Origin: a bacterium
Lineage (GTDB): Bacteria > Actinomycetota > Acidimicrobiia > Spongiisociales > Spongiisociaceae
Direction: 5' to 3'
Length of the DNA stretch: 35,152 nt
NCBI GenBank assembly: GCA_026710435.1
Contig: JAPOQZ010000200.1
Location: 1-35,152, forward strand
In this document: one piece after another, positions 1 to 7,437 of the stretch
How the letters are laid out: each line of letters begins with the position of its first letter
Position numbering within the stretch: the first letter of the stretch is position 1
Program-made: the position numbers and the translations under genes
The notes under the pieces: generated by a model
What the model was told of the DNA's origin: nothing
Database searches by the model: none
The model's input: the letters and a program-made list of their open reading frames with translations, nothing else

Positions 1-119
1 AGAACGCGAAAACCGCCCGAACGTGCCTCTTCCCTTGGGTTTCCCACCCCCGCCGCCACCTCCGAGGGTCACGGACGCGACCTTCTATCCCCTGTGCGGG
101 CCGGTTCCGGACAGTATGA
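1..119. repeat. Terminal direct repeat, left copy
   Basis: The first 119 bases recur in the same orientation as the last 118 bases of the window (35035-35152). The inner ~60 bases, from CGCCGCCACCTCCGAGGGTC onward, match almost perfectly. The outer half carries scattered substitutions and one indel, so the copies are diverged repeats and not an identical assembly overlap. I recognise no gene in it. The next 160 bases (120-282) hold no convincing gene, only a short stem around 238-254. Confidence 0.8.
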
Positions 120-282
120 ACCCTGCCGCGGTCCGCTCGACGTCGGAAACGAACCGCCGGTGTATACGGCTATCTACCATTGTGCAACGAGCCTGTGACA
201 GATGCAACCCTCTGGTAACGGTGGCCGGTTCGGGTTCGGCTCGTCAAGCCGAGAACGCAAGCGAAACAGAGATACAGGACAC

Positions 283-385
283 TAGGAGCGTACTGAGCAA
301 TCCACCAGCGGCCTGCCAACCGCCGGCATTATTTCTGGGCTGGGGTGGCAGGCCCGAGCAATCGTCATTGTTCAGCACCCTCCTA
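283..385 (+). mobile_element. MITE-like element, full copy 1
   Basis: This 103-bp element starts with TAGGAGCGTACTGAGCAAT and ends with the reverse complement of TAGGAGGGTGCTGAACAAT, so it has 19-bp terminal inverted repeats with three mismatches. Both ends begin at a TA dinucleotide, as expected for IS630/Tc1-type TA target duplication; that family link is inferred. Inside is a second inverted repeat (GGCCTGCCAACC against GGGTGGCAGGCC) that would fold into a hairpin. There is no coding capacity. A second full copy lies inverted at 34869-34972, and the last 39 bases recur exactly at 23938-23976. The right end abuts the HigA remnant. Confidence 0.75.
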
Positions 386-619
386 CAAGGCCGTCGCCAG
401 GTGGCGCGACCCTGAAGTGATCAGCGTTCTGCATTGCCCTGGCGAGGTCATAGGCTGCCCGGAGTCGGTACCGGGTTAGGGCCTCCCCCGAATGCCCTGT
501 CAAGCCGGATCGCCATCTCGGACGAGACATCCGACCGGCAGTTGACTACATCCGCCAGCCGTTCGTGACTGGCCCCAGCCCCCTTGCCGCTCGGTGACGC
601 TGAGACCGAGTGGTTCCAA
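372..619 (-). pseudogene. HigA-type antitoxin remnant, frameshifted
   Basis: Minus-strand translation gives a typical HigA/XRE antitoxin split over three frames: LEPLGLSVTER, then ASHERLADVVNCRSDVSSEM followed by AIRLDRAFGGG, then YRLRAAYDLARAMQNADHF. The pieces are collinear and correspond to the helix-turn-helix and the C-terminal signature of HigA. The frame breaks fall at G-rich runs near 575-590 and 481-488, so single-base indels are enough to explain them. The reading frame runs into the MITE, which supplies the stop codon. No HigB toxin is visible beside it. It could be a dead gene, or a live one with sequencing errors at the homopolymers. Confidence 0.6.
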
Positions 620-722
620 GCAGTGGTGACGAACGGAAAATCCGGGGTGGGGTGGGTCGGGTAGGACTTCCGAGCCCGGAACTTCTCGCCTTCGTAACGG
701 GTCCTGTCAACAGTTGGGTGGG

Positions 723-728
723 TATAGT
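723..728 (+). promoter_or_regulatory. Candidate -10 element before the PhyH gene
   Basis: TATAGT lies 31 nt before the ATG at 760. A GGGAGG ribosome-binding site sits between them. I see no good -35 hexamer at the usual spacing. Confidence 0.4.
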
Positions 729-759
729 CGCGAGCGGCGGCGGTTCCGGGAGGTCGGCA

Positions 760-1710
760 ATGATTGAGCAGTTCACCGACGAGCAGATCCAGCAGTACCG
801 CGACGACGGGTTCCTGATCGTGGAGAACCTGATCGATATGGACGCGGTGCTGGAACTGCGGGAAAGGTACGACCGCATCTTCGACGGGCAGCACGACCTG
901 GTCAACTGGCCGGACGAGTACTACTGGCAGAAGGGCCGGGACCCCGAGGATGCCCACCGGGTGCTGGCCGGCCTGTGGCGGGCCGATCCGATGGTGGCCA
1001 AGCACACCTTCAGTGGTCCCTTCGGGAAGCTGGCATGCCAGTTGGAGGGTGCCTCGAGCGCCCGCCTGTGGGCCGATGTCGCCATGTACAAACCGGAGGG
1101 CGGCAAGCCTTTCGACATCCACCAGGACGCGGCCTTCATGTGCTGGGTCGACCCGGTATGGAACTGGACCTGCTGGATCGCTCTTGACGACACCTATGCC
1201 GATGGGGGGACCCTCGTCTACGTCCGGGGGAGCCACAAGTGGGGACCGCAGCCGGCGCCCGGTTCCACCCAGATCAGCCGCGACACGATGGAGGGGTGGA
1301 CCGACTACGTGCAGCAGTTCGCGCCCGAGGGCGCGGAGGTTGAACTCGTTCCCTTGGTCTTCGGCGCGGGTTCGGCTGCTTTCCACACCGGCTGGATATG
1401 GCACGGAAGCGGGCCCAACACACGGCCTGGCAACATTCGACGGTCCTACAGCGTCCATATGATCCCTGCCTCCTCCACTCACCATCCCCGGATCCGTCAC
1501 CGCGCGTACAGCCGGTACTTCGCTCCCGGTCAGGAGAAGTTCGACGACAACTTCTTCCCGGTGCTGTGGTCGGAGGACGGCTACCGGACCCCCTGGCTGG
1601 ACGAGTACTCCTCACAGGAGACCCCGATCGACGCCTTCTCATCCGACGCCGTGCTCACCCTCGGCGACGACGGGATCAATGTAGAGCCTTGGGCAGCTGC
1701 CACGGGTTGA
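760..1710 (+). CDS. Phytanoyl-CoA dioxygenase (PhyH) family protein
   Basis: This 316-aa protein belongs to the PhyH family of non-haem Fe(II)/2-oxoglutarate oxygenases, which hydroxylate an unactivated carbon of a small acid, amine or CoA ester. The facial triad is visible: H121 and D123 in DIHQDA, and H215 in WIWHGSGPN, followed by a basic NIRRSY segment suited to binding 2-oxoglutarate. The chosen ATG gives the usual family start (IEQFTDEQIQQYRDDGF) and follows GGGAGG. An upstream in-frame ATG at 610 would add 50 residues with no family similarity. It is the first gene of a co-directional run (760-4897) with the PLP enzyme, so it probably modifies the imported substrate. The substrate is unknown. 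Confidence 0.85.
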   Translation: MIEQFTDEQIQQYRDDGFLIVENLIDMDAVLELRERYDRIFDGQHDLVNWPDEYYWQKGRDPEDAHRVLAGLWRADPMVAKHTFSGPFGKLACQLEGASSARLWADVAMYKPEGGKPFDIHQDAAFMCWVDPVWNWTCWIALDDTYADGGTLVYVRGSHKWGPQPAPGSTQISRDTMEGWTDYVQQFAPEGAEVELVPLVFGAGSAAFHTGWIWHGSGPNTRPGNIRRSYSVHMIPASSTHHPRIRHRAYSRYFAPGQEKFDDNFFPVLWSEDGYRTPWLDEYSSQETPIDAFSSDAVLTLGDDGINVEPWAAATG

Positions 1711-1776
1711 AGGAGCCGGTAGGCGCCATCGTTACATGACCATGGCCGTACCGTCCGGCGTGGAGGGCTGAAGGGG

Positions 1777-2994
1777 GTGTTCGCCCGGGGCCTGCGGTGC
1801 ACGCGATGCCGGGCGGAGTACGACCTCGGTCCCTACTTCCATGGTTGTCCCCAATGCCACGACGCACTGGAGGTGGTCTACAAGGAAGCAGCGGTCCGCT
1901 CGGTTGTCTCGTTGGAGATGTGGACCCGGCGGCCCGCGTCCGTGTGGCGTTTCGCCGAACTCCTCCCCCTCCAGGCGGGTAGGGAGAGAGTGACTCTCGG
2001 CGAGGGAGGCACGCCGATGATCCAGGTACCACGGTCTGAGCAGAATCCGCTTCCGTTCCTCTACCTGCAGAACGAGACCGTCAACCCGACTTTCGCCTTC
2101 AAGGACCGGTTCCATGCGGTGTCGATATCCATGGCGCGCCAACTGGGGTTCGACCGCGTGGTGTGCTCGACCACCGGGAACCACGGGATGAGCGCAGCCG
2201 CCTACGCCGCGCGCGCCCGGATGAAGTGCGTGGTGCTTGCCGATCCCCGCGCTCCTGCGGTTCAGCGCGACTGGATGCGGCTGTTCGGGGCGACCGTGAT
2301 CGTGGAGATGGACCGCAAACCCCCACTCCAGGCGTTCGTCGAGGAGCACGGTTGGTACCCGTCGACGTACATGACCCCGATGCCGGTAGCGACTCCATAC
2401 GGAGTGGAGGGGTACAAGACCATGGCCTTCGAAGCGGTTCTCGCCTTGGGGCGGGCGCCGGATCATTACCTGTTTCCGGTAGCGGCGGGCGACGGCCTGT
2501 ACGGTCCGTGGAAGGGTTTCCAGGAGCTGTACCGGCTGGGTCTCATCGAGTCCCTTCCCCGCATGCACGGGGTGCAGTCGACCGGCGCCAATCCGATCGT
2601 GAAGGCCATACAGCAAGGCTTGGACGATGTCCCGGTGCACCCCGGTCCCGATACGGTCGCGCTCTCCATCGCCGATGACACGGGAGGGCGCATCGCTCTC
2701 CAGGCAATTCGGGACTCGGGAGGGACCGCGGTCGAAGTATCCGACGCCGCGATCATCGAAGCCGTCCACCGGGCGGCCCGTGTAGGGATGAGTCCCGAAC
2801 CGGCCTCTGCCGCGGCCCTGGCCGGGGCCTGGAAGTTGGCCGAACAAGGGGTGATCGAGCCCGGACAGTTCGTGGTGTGCTGCATAACGGGCGCGGGACC
2901 GAAGTGGCCTGGGGTAATGTCGGGCCGGGTACCGGGCGAGGAACTCGTCAACCCGGGTCGGGCAGTCTTTCAAAGCCTGATGCTCGGGAATTGA
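1777..2994 (+). CDS. Threonine-synthase-like PLP-dependent lyase/synthase
   Basis: This 405-aa fold-type II PLP enzyme resembles threonine synthase. An N-terminal zinc-ribbon-like cluster has cysteines at 8, 11, 24 and 27. The Schiff-base lysine is K109 in NPTFAFKDRF, and the phosphate/substrate loop is STTGNHGMSAAAY. A glycine-rich C-terminal stretch (CCITGAGPKWPG) matches the end of the family. The GTG start is 9 nt after GGAGGG, and the gene lies 66 nt after the PhyH gene. No other threonine-pathway gene is present, so a beta-elimination or replacement on a catabolic amino acid (ammonia-lyase type) is as likely as threonine synthesis. That role is inferred from context. Confidence 0.8.
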   Translation: MFARGLRCTRCRAEYDLGPYFHGCPQCHDALEVVYKEAAVRSVVSLEMWTRRPASVWRFAELLPLQAGRERVTLGEGGTPMIQVPRSEQNPLPFLYLQNETVNPTFAFKDRFHAVSISMARQLGFDRVVCSTTGNHGMSAAAYAARARMKCVVLADPRAPAVQRDWMRLFGATVIVEMDRKPPLQAFVEEHGWYPSTYMTPMPVATPYGVEGYKTMAFEAVLALGRAPDHYLFPVAAGDGLYGPWKGFQELYRLGLIESLPRMHGVQSTGANPIVKAIQQGLDDVPVHPGPDTVALSIADDTGGRIALQAIRDSGGTAVEVSDAAIIEAVHRAARVGMSPEPASAAALAGAWKLAEQGVIEPGQFVVCCITGAGPKWPGVMSGRVPGEELVNPGRAVFQSLMLGN

Positions 2995-3018
2995 CCGGAG
3001 CTGCGAGGAGCAGAGGCG

Positions 3019-3828
3019 ATGTCATCAACTGTCGAGGAACTGATCACCTTCTTCCGTTCCGACTACTGGGCGGAGAACATCGAATTGATGCACCGGTCCG
3101 ACATAACCCTCCACGAGGTGATGCTGGCGACCAGCATCCACCCGCTGACCCTGGAGTTCCTCTTCGACAGGTACATCGCCGCGGCCGGAAAGAACGTCGT
3201 GAACGTGGGCCATGCAGTGGTGGGCAACAGGGGCCTGATCAAGTACTACACGTCGGACCGTCCCTCCTTCTTCCTCATGTGGACCTACGGCGACGATGCT
3301 CTGATCGAGCCGGATCCCGGTGGCAGGACGGTCCTGCTCGACGATGACGGCGAGCGGTCCTACCTGGACGATGTGGCGCCGAGACGCATCACCGACTCGG
3401 ACCACGACGCCATCGACAGGTACTTCGCCTCTGAACACTGGGAGGAGATGCTCGCCAAGATGCGTGATCCCGACATCGAACATTTCCACGATTACCTGCT
3501 CACCGAGATACACCCCTATGACCTGGCCGAGCGCTGCAACGCGGCGATGGAAGAAGCCGGGTACGGTGAGGTCGAGCCCTACTACCTTGCCAGACCCGAT
3601 ATCGGTTCCATGTGGATCGGTTACGCCCCGCCGGGCACCAAGTCGATGGAGTTCGTGGCGACCCACACACCCGGAGCAGTCCTGGAGGCGCAGGAACTCA
3701 CCGCTGAGGACCGCGCCTACGGTGGCGACGGCTTCACGATCACCCAGATGAGGGAGTTCATCGCCAAGGACCCCTACCGCCCCGTGACCCTGAGCGAGGC
3801 AAGGGCGGTACTAGCGGAAGTCGTATAG
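3019..3828 (+). CDS. Unrecognised protein, family X copy 1
   Basis: I do not recognise this 269-aa family. It is paralogous along its whole length to the protein at 11487-12302: both start with ..FFRSD.W, share HP.(T/S)LEFLF near residue 40, then GERSYLDDVAPRR / GERNYLEDVAPRR, and end with (V/L)TLSEAR. The best conserved patch is HFHDYLLTEIHPYDL at residues 155-169, whose three histidines and acidic residues could bind a metal or act in catalysis. There is no signal peptide or membrane segment. GAGGAG precedes the ATG, and the gene ends 13 nt before the first phosphotriesterase-family gene, so the two are probably co-translated and work together. Confidence 0.8.
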   Translation: MSSTVEELITFFRSDYWAENIELMHRSDITLHEVMLATSIHPLTLEFLFDRYIAAAGKNVVNVGHAVVGNRGLIKYYTSDRPSFFLMWTYGDDALIEPDPGGRTVLLDDDGERSYLDDVAPRRITDSDHDAIDRYFASEHWEEMLAKMRDPDIEHFHDYLLTEIHPYDLAERCNAAMEEAGYGEVEPYYLARPDIGSMWIGYAPPGTKSMEFVATHTPGAVLEAQELTAEDRAYGGDGFTITQMREFIAKDPYRPVTLSEARAVLAEVV

Positions 3829-3841
3829 GAGGGAGGTTGCC

Positions 3842-4897
3842 TTGAGAGACGAAGGCAAGGTAGTCACCGTCAACGGTCCCGTCGAGCCCGACCAGCTCGG
3901 GATCACCCTCATGCACGAACACCTGCTGTTCACATGTCTGATGTGGTTCCTGGAGGGGAGCCATCGCGGCCTGGGATCGGACGCCTACATGCCGGCGACT
4001 GCCCAGAACGCGGCCCTGCTCCGGGAGTTCCCCTATCACAACCGCGACAACCTGATCAACACCGACTGGTATCTCACCGCGATGGAGGTCAGGCGGTTCA
4101 AGATGGCGCTGGGCCGCACTGTTGTGGACTCTTCTGACCTCGGTCTCGGCCGGGACGTGTGGGGGTTGAAGAAGATCGCCGACGACGTCGGGGTGAACAT
4201 CATCTCGGGCACCGGGTACTACGTTCACCACGCCCAGCCCTGGTACGCGGAATCGATGACAGAACATGACATGGCGGAGGGCATGATCCGGGACATCACC
4301 GAGGGCGCGGACGGCACCGACATCCGGTGCGGGCTGATCGGAGAGATCGGGACGTCGGATCCGGTAGCGCCCGCCGAGTGGAAGGCGCTCAGGGCCGCCG
4401 CCATCACCCACCACGCTACGGGTGCCGCGATCCAGATCCACGCACTGCATGAGCAGCGGCTGATGCCCGACATCCTGGACCTGCTGATCAAGGAGATGGG
4501 TGTGCATCCCTCCAGGGTGATTGCCGGCCACATGGATCTGACCACCGGAGACCGTAGCTACATGAAGCGGGTTGCCGAGTACGGCACCTTCTTCGAACTA
4601 GACGGCTTCGGGCACCCGTGCCCCACCGAAGGGGTGTACGTCACCGACGGTGACCGAATCGGAGCGGTCGAGTGGATGATCTCCGAGGGGCATGAAGACC
4701 AGTTGCTGTTCTCCCATGACATCGGGCTCAAGGCGCGGCTTTCCAGCTTCGGAGGACCCGGCTACGACCACATCATGAACGTAGTCATCCCCTCGCTCAG
4801 CAACAACGGCGTGCCCCGCGACGTCATCAACAAGATCCTGATCGAGAACCCTCGGCGGGTGCTGACCCTCGCCTCCGAGTCACCACCCGACTGCTGA
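3842..4897 (+). CDS. Phosphotriesterase-family metal hydrolase, copy 1
   Basis: This 351-aa TIM-barrel hydrolase belongs to the phosphotriesterase/PTER/lactonase group. The binuclear metal site can be read as H25 and H27 (LMHEHLLF), bridging E168 (GLIGEIGTSD), H200 (QIHALHEQ), H230 (VIAGHMDL) and D293 (FSHDIGLK). A bridging glutamate instead of carboxylated lysine is a feature of PTER/PHP-like members, which act on lactones, amides or N-acyl amines rather than organophosphates. The TTG start fits because the paralogue at 8725 starts at the same place (MRD.GKV.TVNG) with ATG, and GGGAGG is upstream. The two copies are highly similar throughout. The natural substrate is unknown. Confidence 0.88.
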   Translation: MRDEGKVVTVNGPVEPDQLGITLMHEHLLFTCLMWFLEGSHRGLGSDAYMPATAQNAALLREFPYHNRDNLINTDWYLTAMEVRRFKMALGRTVVDSSDLGLGRDVWGLKKIADDVGVNIISGTGYYVHHAQPWYAESMTEHDMAEGMIRDITEGADGTDIRCGLIGEIGTSDPVAPAEWKALRAAAITHHATGAAIQIHALHEQRLMPDILDLLIKEMGVHPSRVIAGHMDLTTGDRSYMKRVAEYGTFFELDGFGHPCPTEGVYVTDGDRIGAVEWMISEGHEDQLLFSHDIGLKARLSSFGGPGYDHIMNVVIPSLSNNGVPRDVINKILIENPRRVLTLASESPPDC

Positions 4898-5141
4898 ACG
4901 AGACTCCGGTGCAGGTCGAGGAACGGCTGGCCGGCCGTGCCGACGTGGCATAGGGCACAAGGCAGTCGCCTACCTGTTCGCTCGAGCCGGAGACGGTGTG
5001 TTCGGCAGGAGGTCACCGACTACGGCGCGTTCACGCTATGCGCAGTCGTTACTGCACCGCGGGTCCCGTCGTTGGTCTGTGTGGCGGCGGTGGGATATGG
5101 CGGTCCAGAGCACGTCGCCCGACAGGCCAGCCACGATCAAA

Positions 5142-6080
5142 CTAGGGACCCGGTTCCAGAACAAGCCGTCCGGTGACGGCGCCGCCCCTCAGGCGTTTCA
5201 GGGCCGTGTTGGCTTCATCCAGCGGGAGTGGTTCGACATGGCACTCGACCCGCCCTCGCTGTGCATGGTTCAGCACCGTCACGACATCCGATCGGGATCC
5301 CATGATGGATGTCGTGACCCAGGTCTCATAGGGCACCGTCTCCATACCCACGGGCAGTGTCCCGCCGCCCCCTCCCACGATCACGATCGTTCCCTGGCGC
5401 GTCACGACCGACTTCGCCAGAACCAACGACTCCGAGGTGCCGACGAAGTCGAGCACGGCCGGCGCGGGTTCGATGTCGGCTTCGGGAGGTACAGCCTCGT
5501 CGGCGCCGAGGTCCAGGGCCCGGAGGAGCTTCTCAGGTGCAGTGTCGATGGCGGTGACCCGGCAGTCCGACACCAGTCGCAGCCATTGGACGGCGTACTG
5601 GCCGAGGCCGCCTACGCCAATCACCACTGTCCGGGACGCCGGCATCGCCCTGCGAACCGCCCTGTACGAAGTAGCGCCCGCGTCCGCGAGAGGCGCGGCC
5701 GTGGCCGGGTCTAGATGTCCGATGGGGAAGAGGTAGGTCTCGTCGGGGATCACCAGGGCCTGCGCATACCCACCGTCCGCATGCACCCCCGCGATGACCA
5801 CGTCCGGGCACATCGCCTCGTCCCCCGACCGGCAATGCAGGCATCTCCCGCACCCCCAACTCGGGTACACGAGACATGGCTCCCCACCGGGGCCGGCCGC
5901 TACCACTTCGTGGCCCAGAACATGGGGTGAACGCATGGCGGCACTGTCGAGCAGATCGAGGTCGGTGTGGCAGACGCCGCATGCGAGTACATCCACCACG
6001 AGGCCCGACCCGGACCTGGGTCGGGGCCGCTCCTCGATCACGAGCGGTGAACCGGGCGAATACATCACGGCTGCCCTCAT
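5142..6080 (-). CDS. Zinc-dependent alcohol dehydrogenase (MDR family)
   Basis: This 312-aa medium-chain dehydrogenase has the N-terminal catalytic domain with zinc ligands C37 and H57-E58 and an Asp at the third position (LADAGATSY), as in Rhodococcus-type ADH. The structural zinc loop has C77, C80, C83 and C91. The Rossmann domain has GVGGLGQYAV and ends an NAD-binding strand in D (AIDTAPEK). It oxidises an alcohol or reduces an aldehyde with NAD(H), so it could supply or remove the aldehyde handled by the microcompartment. It is convergent with the phosphotriesterase gene; the 244 bp between them hold no clear terminator. The start looks leaderless. Confidence 0.87.
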   Translation of the reverse strand: MRAAVMYSPGSPLVIEERPRPRSGSGLVVDVLACGVCHTDLDLLDSAAMRSPHVLGHEVVAAGPGGEPCLVYPSWGCGRCLHCRSGDEAMCPDVVIAGVHADGGYAQALVIPDETYLFPIGHLDPATAAPLADAGATSYRAVRRAMPASRTVVIGVGGLGQYAVQWLRLVSDCRVTAIDTAPEKLLRALDLGADEAVPPEADIEPAPAVLDFVGTSESLVLAKSVVTRQGTIVIVGGGGGTLPVGMETVPYETWVTTSIMGSRSDVVTVLNHAQRGRVECHVEPLPLDEANTALKRLRGGAVTGRLVLEPGP

Positions 6081-6086
6081 GGCGGG

Positions 6087-6092
6087 AGGGTA
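6087..6092 (-). promoter_or_regulatory. Leaderless -10 element of the alcohol dehydrogenase gene
   Basis: On the minus strand TACCCT lies 6 nt before the ATG at 6080. There is no ribosome-binding site. This is the TANNNT spacing seen at leaderless actinobacterial genes. Confidence 0.4.
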
Positions 6093-6110
6093 AACCGGGC
6101 CCCGGCCGGT

Positions 6111-7001
6111 TCAGCGGGCGTTCACGCCGAACAGGCGGGCGGCGTTGTTCCCCAGATAGTCCGCTATGTCGTCGTCGGTGAGGTCAGGCAACCCGGGGGC
6201 GATATTGTGCTCTGCGGCCTGCACGGGCAGCGACTTGACGAACGGCACGTCCTCGCGACAGTCGTAGTTGTCGGTTCCCCACAGCACCTTGTCAAGCACC
6301 ATGAAATGCTTGGCGTACTTGAGGAACCGGATGTTGGTCTCGAGAGGCTGCAGGAACCCCCACCAACCCGTGTTGGCGTACACGTTGGGGTTCTTCAGCA
6401 TCATCATCACGCACTCCTCGTAGTAGTTCTCCCCTGCGTGGACAACCACCAGCTTGAGATCGGGGAAGCGAACCGCCACGTCGTCGAGGAGAAGCGGGTG
6501 CTGGTTCTTGAGCAGGAAGTACCCGGACCACCCGGTGTGGACGAAGATGACCATCCCGAGTTCTTCCGCCTTCTCGTAGATCGGCATGATCGAGAGGTCG
6601 TTCAGCGGCATGTCGAAGCTGCTGGCTGGCGAGATCTTCATACCCACCAGGCCCATGTCGACGATCTCCTCCATCTCGCGCAGCGCGCTGAGGCCCCCGA
6701 ACAGGTCGACGCTCCCCAGCCCGATATACCGGTCGGGGTACTTCTCCACCGCCGCCGCCACGAACGAAGGGGGTACCTCCGAGTTGAGATGGGGCACCTT
6801 GCTGGCGTGGCAGACGGCCATCTGCACGCCCGCCTCGTCCATCCGCTCGATCATCTGCTCGGCGCTCATCCCCTTTACCAGCCCGGTCTTGGTTCCGAGG
6901 CCGCGGGCCGCCCATCCCGCCGCGTACATGGCGTCGTCCATCACGCCCTTACCGCCCCAGTGCTCCGGCTTCGAGAGCCAAACGTGGCTGTCGATGATCA
7001 T
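6111..7001 (-). CDS. Amidohydrolase-2 family metal-dependent hydrolase
   Basis: This 296-aa TIM-barrel protein belongs to the amidohydrolase-related (ACMSD/decarboxylase-hydrolase) group. The start reads IIDSHVW, where most relatives have an HxH pair, so the second metal histidine appears replaced by tryptophan. Other expected positions are present: H in FVHTGW, H in VVHAGENYYEE, and the catalytic Asp in WGTDNYD near the end. Family members hydrolyse or decarboxylate ring and carboxylate substrates. GGAAGGAAGG precedes the ATG. It is 30 nt upstream of, and co-directional with, the alcohol dehydrogenase gene, although that gene also has its own leaderless promoter. A decarboxylase or lactonase is plausible; the substrate is unknown. 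Confidence 0.82.
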   Translation of the reverse strand: MIIDSHVWLSKPEHWGGKGVMDDAMYAAGWAARGLGTKTGLVKGMSAEQMIERMDEAGVQMAVCHASKVPHLNSEVPPSFVAAAVEKYPDRYIGLGSVDLFGGLSALREMEEIVDMGLVGMKISPASSFDMPLNDLSIMPIYEKAEELGMVIFVHTGWSGYFLLKNQHPLLLDDVAVRFPDLKLVVVHAGENYYEECVMMMLKNPNVYANTGWWGFLQPLETNIRFLKYAKHFMVLDKVLWGTDNYDCREDVPFVKSLPVQAAEHNIAPGLPDLTDDDIADYLGNNAARLFGVNAR

Positions 7002-7437
7002 CGTCGTTCCCTTCCTTCCGGCCTGCGCAGGCTCTGGCCGCGAGACGTGGTGTTGGTGTAGTCACCATAACGAAACGAGCAATTCCGTCTCCTGGGGACC
7101 TGGAAATCCAGCTCCAGAATCAACTCGACTACAACGTCCGACGCCAGCCATATGATCCGGTCGATGCTCAGCATGTCCTCCCTGTCGGGTATCCGCTTGT
7201 CACGGATTGAGCTTGTTCTCATCAGCGATGAACGAAGAAGCGCCGGGCGTGCGATCGAACAGGAAGCTGTCACCCCCATAGGTCTGGGTCCGGGAGCGGC
7301 TATCTCGTCGTCGACCGCGTAGCCGGTTGGGGCGTTCACGATAGAAGACGTCCCGGTTGTCACCGAACAAGGAACCGGGGTCTTTAGCTAATGCCCCGTT
7401 CCCCTCTACGAATGACGGCGCCGGTAGGATCACTGGT
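7002..7437. other. Intergenic region between divergent genes
   Basis: These 436 bases separate the minus-strand amidohydrolase gene from the plus-strand MNT-HEPN gene, so both promoters should lie here. Short minus-strand frames cross it (one encodes ..IIWLASDVVVELILEL..), but I see no family signature or ribosome-binding site to support them. Apart from the -10 at 7425 I see nothing definite. Confidence 0.5.
7425..7430 (+). promoter_or_regulatory. Leaderless -10 element of the MNT-HEPN gene
   Basis: TAGGAT is followed by 7 nt and then the ATG at 7438, with no ribosome-binding site. This places transcription start at or next to the first codon. Confidence 0.5.

Noticed and set aside
1-119. 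Terminal repeats as proof of a circular molecule
   Set aside because: The outer halves differ at many positions and by an indel, so they are not an identical overlap.
120-282. tRNA or small RNA gene in the left edge
   Set aside because: No cloverleaf or other fold that I can support; only a short TCGGCT/AGCCGA stem.
283-385. MITE copies as a CRISPR array or integron attC sites
   Set aside because: Only three dispersed copies with no spacers or repeats in series, no cas or integrase gene, and TA-flanked inverted ends fit a MITE better.
448-1500. 350-aa minus-strand open frame over the PhyH gene
   Set aside because: Shadow of the PhyH gene. Only its last ~45 codons carry signal, and these belong to the HigA remnant.
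1732-2973. 413-aa minus-strand open frame opposite the PLP enzyme
   Set aside because: Arg/Gly/His-rich shadow of a high-GC gene with no family motif. The plus-strand frame has clear PLP motifs.
3842-4897. True organophosphate-degrading phosphotriesterase
   Set aside because: The bridging residue is Glu in GEIG and not the carboxylated Lys, which points to PTER/PHP-like relatives with other substrates.
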